Assembly: GCA_964517605.1 (NCBI GenBank)
Contig: CAZFCE010000006.1
Span: 1-64,000, forward strand
Direction of reading: 5' to 3'
From: J095 sp964517605
Lineage (GTDB): Bacteria; Chloroflexota; Anaerolineae; 4572-78; J111
Length of the DNA: 64,000 nt
Numbering within the stretch: position 1 is the first letter of the stretch; every line of letters begins with the position of its first letter. This document shows positions 61,001 to 64,000 of the stretch, piece after piece. A program made the translations under genes and the position numbers. Below the pieces are notes generated by a model. It did no database searches. It was not told the DNA's origin and saw only the letters and a program-made list of their open reading frames with translations.

Positions 61001-61978
61001 TCAATCACCGTAGCCGTTGGGATGAGCCAGATGCCATTTCCAGGCGCTCTCAATGATGTCGCGGAGGCTGGTGTATTGGGGCTGCCACCCCAATTCCCGG
61101 CGAATAGCCTCGCTGGAGGCAATGAGCGTGGCCGGGTCGCCGGGGCGGCGGGCCACCACTTCTGCCGGAATAGGATGCCCGGTGATTTCGCGGGCCATCT
61201 CAATCAACTCTTTCACGCTGAAGCCCCGGCCATTGCCCAAATTGTACTTACGGCTGCCTTTATCCAGCGCCCGGAGCGCCAGAATATGCGCCTGCGCCAA
61301 ATCCAGCACGTGAATATAATCGCGCACGCACGTGCCATCGGGGGTGGGGTAATCATCGCCAAAAATTTTGATGCTGTCGCGCTGCCCCAACGCCACCTGC
61401 AACACAATCGGGATTAAATGGAGTTCCGGGTGATGGTCCTCGCCGCGCTCCGCCGAAGCGCCGGCGGCATTAAAATACCGCAGCGCCGCATAGCGAAAGC
61501 CCTGCGTCCGGTCGAGCCAGTACAAAAACCGCTCTAAAATATATTTGGATTCACCGTAGGGGCTGCCGGGCACAATCCGTTCAGCTTCGGTAATGGGCAT
61601 GTGTTCCGGGTCGTCAAACAGGTTGGCCGTGGAAGAAAGAATAAACTTTTTAACGCCGTATTTTAACGCCGTTTGGAGCAGGTTGAGGCCGTTGGTCACG
61701 TTTTCGCCCAGGTAAAGAAACGGCTTTTCCATTGATTCGCCCACCAGCGTGTGCGAGGCAAAGTGCATAATCGCTTCGGGCCGGTGCCGGTTGAACACGG
61801 CATCAACTTCGGCAATATTGGCCAGATCGCCTTTAACAAAAGCCGCCCGGGGATGAACCGCCGCGGCGTGCCCCTGGTAAAGATTGTCAAACACCACCAC
61901 GTCTTCGCCTTCTTTAACCAGTTGCTCAACCACAATGCTGCCAATATAACCGGCGCCGCCGGTAACTAAAATTTTCAT
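61001..61978 (-). CDS. galE: UDP-glucose 4-epimerase
   Basis: 325 residues from the ATG at 61978, which has AGGAG ten bases upstream; an upstream in-frame start at 62008 lacks one. Extended SDR: GGAGYIGS nucleotide site (about residues 7-14), catalytic Ser/Thr in LSSTANLF and YxxxK in PYGESKY, and the C-terminal segments GTCVRDYIHVLDLA and YNLGNGRGFSVKEL typical of GalE. It interconverts UDP-glucose and UDP-galactose and supplies galactose for the glycan made by this locus. Confidence 0.92.
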   Translation of the reverse strand: MKILVTGGAGYIGSIVVEQLVKEGEDVVVFDNLYQGHAAAVHPRAAFVKGDLANIAEVDAVFNRHRPEAIMHFASHTLVGESMEKPFLYLGENVTNGLNLLQTALKYGVKKFILSSTANLFDDPEHMPITEAERIVPGSPYGESKYILERFLYWLDRTQGFRYAALRYFNAAGASAERGEDHHPELHLIPIVLQVALGQRDSIKIFGDDYPTPDGTCVRDYIHVLDLAQAHILALRALDKGSRKYNLGNGRGFSVKELIEMAREITGHPIPAEVVARRPGDPATLIASSEAIRRELGWQPQYTSLRDIIESAWKWHLAHPNGYGD

Positions 61979-62066
61979 TGGGAAATGTTCTCCTGTTGGG
62001 TCTGCCATTAGTTTAATAAGATATAATTATGAGGTTGTGTGAAATTTCTTAGAGAAAAGTTAGAAT

Positions 62067-63263
62067 TTATGATAACGCCGCCCGGTAACAATCTTCCAGC
62101 GGCAAACAGGCAGCCCGGTAATCATACGTGGACTGGATAAGCTGCCGGCCATTGCGCCCCAGCGTTTGGGCCAGGTCGCGCTCCCGGAGCAGGCGCACGG
62201 TGGCGGCGGCAAAATCCGGCGGAGAATCGGCCACCAGTAAATGCCGGCCCGCTTCAACGGCGATGCCTTCGCAGCCAATGGTGGTAGAAACCAGCGGCAA
62301 CTCCTGGGCCAGCGCATTGAGGATTTTTACGCGCATACCGCCGCCCGCCCGTAGCGGCACAATCATTACCCCGGTGTTTTCGTAGTAGGCGGTGGGGTCT
62401 TCTACGTAGCCGGTTACATTTACACCGGCGTCGCTGTTGTTAAACGCCATAATTTCTGCCGGCGGTTTGGCTCCCACCACATCAAACACGGCGGTGGGGC
62501 ATTCGGCCCGAATGAGCGGCCACACCTCGTGCAGAAACCACAGAATGCCATCAACATTGGGCGGCCAGAACATGGTGCCAATATGCAAAATGTGGTCAGC
62601 CGTAGCGGCGCGAGCCACCGGCGCAACCTCATCGGTATCCACAGCGATGGGGATAACGGTAACATTTTTTAGCGGCTGACCGGCGGCCTCGGCCAGCGCG
62701 GTGGTGTCTTCGGCGCTGACGGCCAGCACGGCCTCAAACTGACGGCAAATTTGGCCCTCGTAGGTTTTGAGCAGTTGCCAATCCCGTTTGAGCAGCCACT
62801 TTTTGGGGCCGGCATTCATTGTGGCCCACAGGCGTTGGTACAACAGCCACAGCGCGTTGTGGGCATCGAGCACCTTGCGCGCGCCCGGCACGCGGGCGGC
62901 GTACTGGGCCATGTTAAGCTGATCGGCGTGAACAATATCAAATTGGGTTTCGGCGGCCAGCCGGTCAATAAGCCGGCGCATGGCGGCCCGGTCATCGCGC
63001 ACCATCAAAAAGGGCTGGTTGGTTAACAGGCTGCGCAACATGTACCAGCCATCGCGCAGCACGCCCCGCGCCATCGGCACGGTATGCACCGCCCGGCAAT
63101 AATTTTTAAGGTGCTCAATCTCGGCGCGCTGATCGCCGCGCACAAAGGAAACCAGCGTCACCTGGTGATGTTGGGCCAGGTATTTGAGCACATTCCAGGT
63201 TTTTACTTTGGGGCCGCTATCGGGCGGATAGGGCAGCACTTGGGTTAAAAGTAAAATTTTCAA
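62067..63263 (-). CDS. GT4-family glycosyltransferase (TTG start)
   Basis: 398 residues from a TTG at 63263. The frame runs upstream to 63386, but GAGGTGA stands five bases before the TTG and the protein then starts KILLLTQVLPYPPDSGPK, the usual GT4 beginning, so the TTG is preferred. The C-domain has ILHIGTMFWPPNVDGI, FDVVGAKPP and VPLRAGGGMRVKILNALA (donor site). Sugar transferase of the TIGR03087-like group, similar in plan to the gene at 49999-51195. The window-edge GT4 gene ends 43 bases upstream. Confidence 0.85.
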   Translation of the reverse strand: MKILLLTQVLPYPPDSGPKVKTWNVLKYLAQHHQVTLVSFVRGDQRAEIEHLKNYCRAVHTVPMARGVLRDGWYMLRSLLTNQPFLMVRDDRAAMRRLIDRLAAETQFDIVHADQLNMAQYAARVPGARKVLDAHNALWLLYQRLWATMNAGPKKWLLKRDWQLLKTYEGQICRQFEAVLAVSAEDTTALAEAAGQPLKNVTVIPIAVDTDEVAPVARAATADHILHIGTMFWPPNVDGILWFLHEVWPLIRAECPTAVFDVVGAKPPAEIMAFNNSDAGVNVTGYVEDPTAYYENTGVMIVPLRAGGGMRVKILNALAQELPLVSTTIGCEGIAVEAGRHLLVADSPPDFAAATVRLLRERDLAQTLGRNGRQLIQSTYDYRAACLPLEDCYRAALS

Positions 63264-63306
63264 AAAAGTCACCTCATCAAATTGGGGGGATACGGCGGAA
63301 AAACGG

Positions 63307-64000
63307 TTACAGTTGCGCCACCCACTGGTAAACCTGAAGCGTTTCCTGGGCGCACCGTCGCCAGGAAAATGTTTGCGCGCGTTCAAACCCGTATTGGCGC
63401 AACCGGCCCCGGTACAACTCGTCGGCCAGCACGGATTGGATGGCCTGGGTTATGCCCGGCGCATCGAGGGCGTCAAACTGAGGCACGGCGGTGCCCACAA
63501 TCTCCGGGATGGATGAGTTGTTGGCAGCCACCACCGGCGTGCCGCAGGCCATGGCCTCCAGCGGCGGCAAGCCAAACCCTTCGTACAACGAGGGAAACAC
63601 AAACAAAACCGCCCCGTTGTAAAGCAATTTCAAATCCTGGTTGCTGACATTTTGCATAAAAATAACCTGAGATGTGATGCCCAGCCGGTCAATTTCCTGG
63701 GCCAGCGTATCGGCCAAAAATTGGTGTGTCCAAACAATGGCCAGGTGATGGCGCTCGCGTAGCGCCAGTGGCAGCGCGGCATAAGCCCGCACCAGTGTAG
63801 AAAGGTTTTTACGGGGATCCGCCGACCCCATAGCCAACACGTAATCCGGCGGCAATCCGTATTTGCGCCGGATGGACTCGATGGCTGCCGGATCGTCAAT
63901 CACGCCATAAAAGGGGCTGGCGGCCTCTGGTGTAACAAACACCTGCGACGCCGTTACGCGCAAGTGTTCCAGAATACTTTGCCGGGCGGCGTAAGAAACG
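63307..64000 (-). CDS. GT4-family glycosyltransferase, 5' end beyond the window
   Basis: The C-terminal 231 residues of a GT-B enzyme. The frame is open to the last base (VSYAARQSILEHLRVTASQ at the edge), so the start is outside. Motifs: YVLAMGSADPRKNLSTLVRAY at the donor-domain start, and PSLYEGFGLPPLEAMACGTPV with the EGFGLPxLE donor signature of WbdA/mannosyl- and rhamnosyltransferase-type GT4 enzymes. It belongs with the minus-strand glycan locus. Confidence 0.9.
   Translation of the reverse strand, partial: VSYAARQSILEHLRVTASQVFVTPEAASPFYGVIDDPAAIESIRRKYGLPPDYVLAMGSADPRKNLSTLVRAYAALPLALRERHHLAIVWTHQFLADTLAQEIDRLGITSQVIFMQNVSNQDLKLLYNGAVLFVFPSLYEGFGLPPLEAMACGTPVVAANNSSIPEIVGTAVPQFDALDAPGITQAIQSVLADELYRGRLRQYGFERAQTFSWRRCAQETLQVYQWVAQL

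Overview
The window reads as chromosomal DNA of a Chloroflexota bacterium, most likely an Anaerolineae-type lineage. This is inferred from protein style: multi-GAF/PAS kinases, V4R-domain proteins, PATAN/DUF4388, DUF6754-like membrane proteins, an orphan MutL/GlmL-like ATPase, secreted Pro/Thr-linker proteins and many GT39-like membrane proteins. No rRNA, tRNA, transposase, phage gene or CRISPR array was seen. About 45 genes are densely packed, often with overlapping start and stop codons.

Layout. 1-4.2 kb (minus): a shortened ClpX-like ATPase, an unknown protein, an AlkZ/YcaQ-family winged-helix protein, an arginase-fold protein and a zinc-free MDR oxidoreductase. 4.4-8.3 kb (plus): a response regulator with a PAS domain and Cys module, coupled to a PAS/GAF HisKA_2 histidine kinase. 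8.4-13.2 kb (plus): a FemAB/BioF2-like acyltransferase, a STAND ATPase with TPRs, and a small protein paired with a site-2 protease.

13.2-31.1 kb is a signalling and lipid region. A probable nine-gene minus-strand operon (27164 down to 14025) starts at a near-consensus promoter. It encodes DUF4388, a CvnD/MglA-like small GTPase, an alpha/beta hydrolase, a left-handed beta-helix protein, a homologue of cyanobacterial long-chain acyl-ACP reductase (AAR), a response regulator, a 2011-residue seven-GAF hybrid kinase whose two receivers lack the phospho-acceptor, a stand-alone receiver, and a second hydrolase whose nucleophile Ser is Ala. V4R proteins lie on both sides. RNase D, a HAD phosphatase and a second receiver/degenerate-GGDEF protein also lie here. 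I regard this as one of two candidate undescribed systems.

31.2-38.2 kb: FtsH, a MerR-like coiled-coil regulator and a YkvA-like protein (minus), then an SH3/J-domain/helicase-associated-domain operon (plus). 38.2-49.1 kb is the second candidate system: a tight eight-gene plus-strand operon from a good promoter. It encodes a HEAT-repeat protein, a small protein, three membrane proteins, a 1588-residue membrane protein with about 38 DWL motifs, a MutL/GlmL-like ASKHA ATPase and a barrel-sandwich protein.

49.3-64 kb: an LPXTG-like surface protein and a GT4 glycosyltransferase (plus), then a minus-strand glycan locus: O-antigen ligase-TPR, a BNR-repeat protein, four polytopic GT39-like proteins, GalE and two GT4 enzymes, the last running off the window end.
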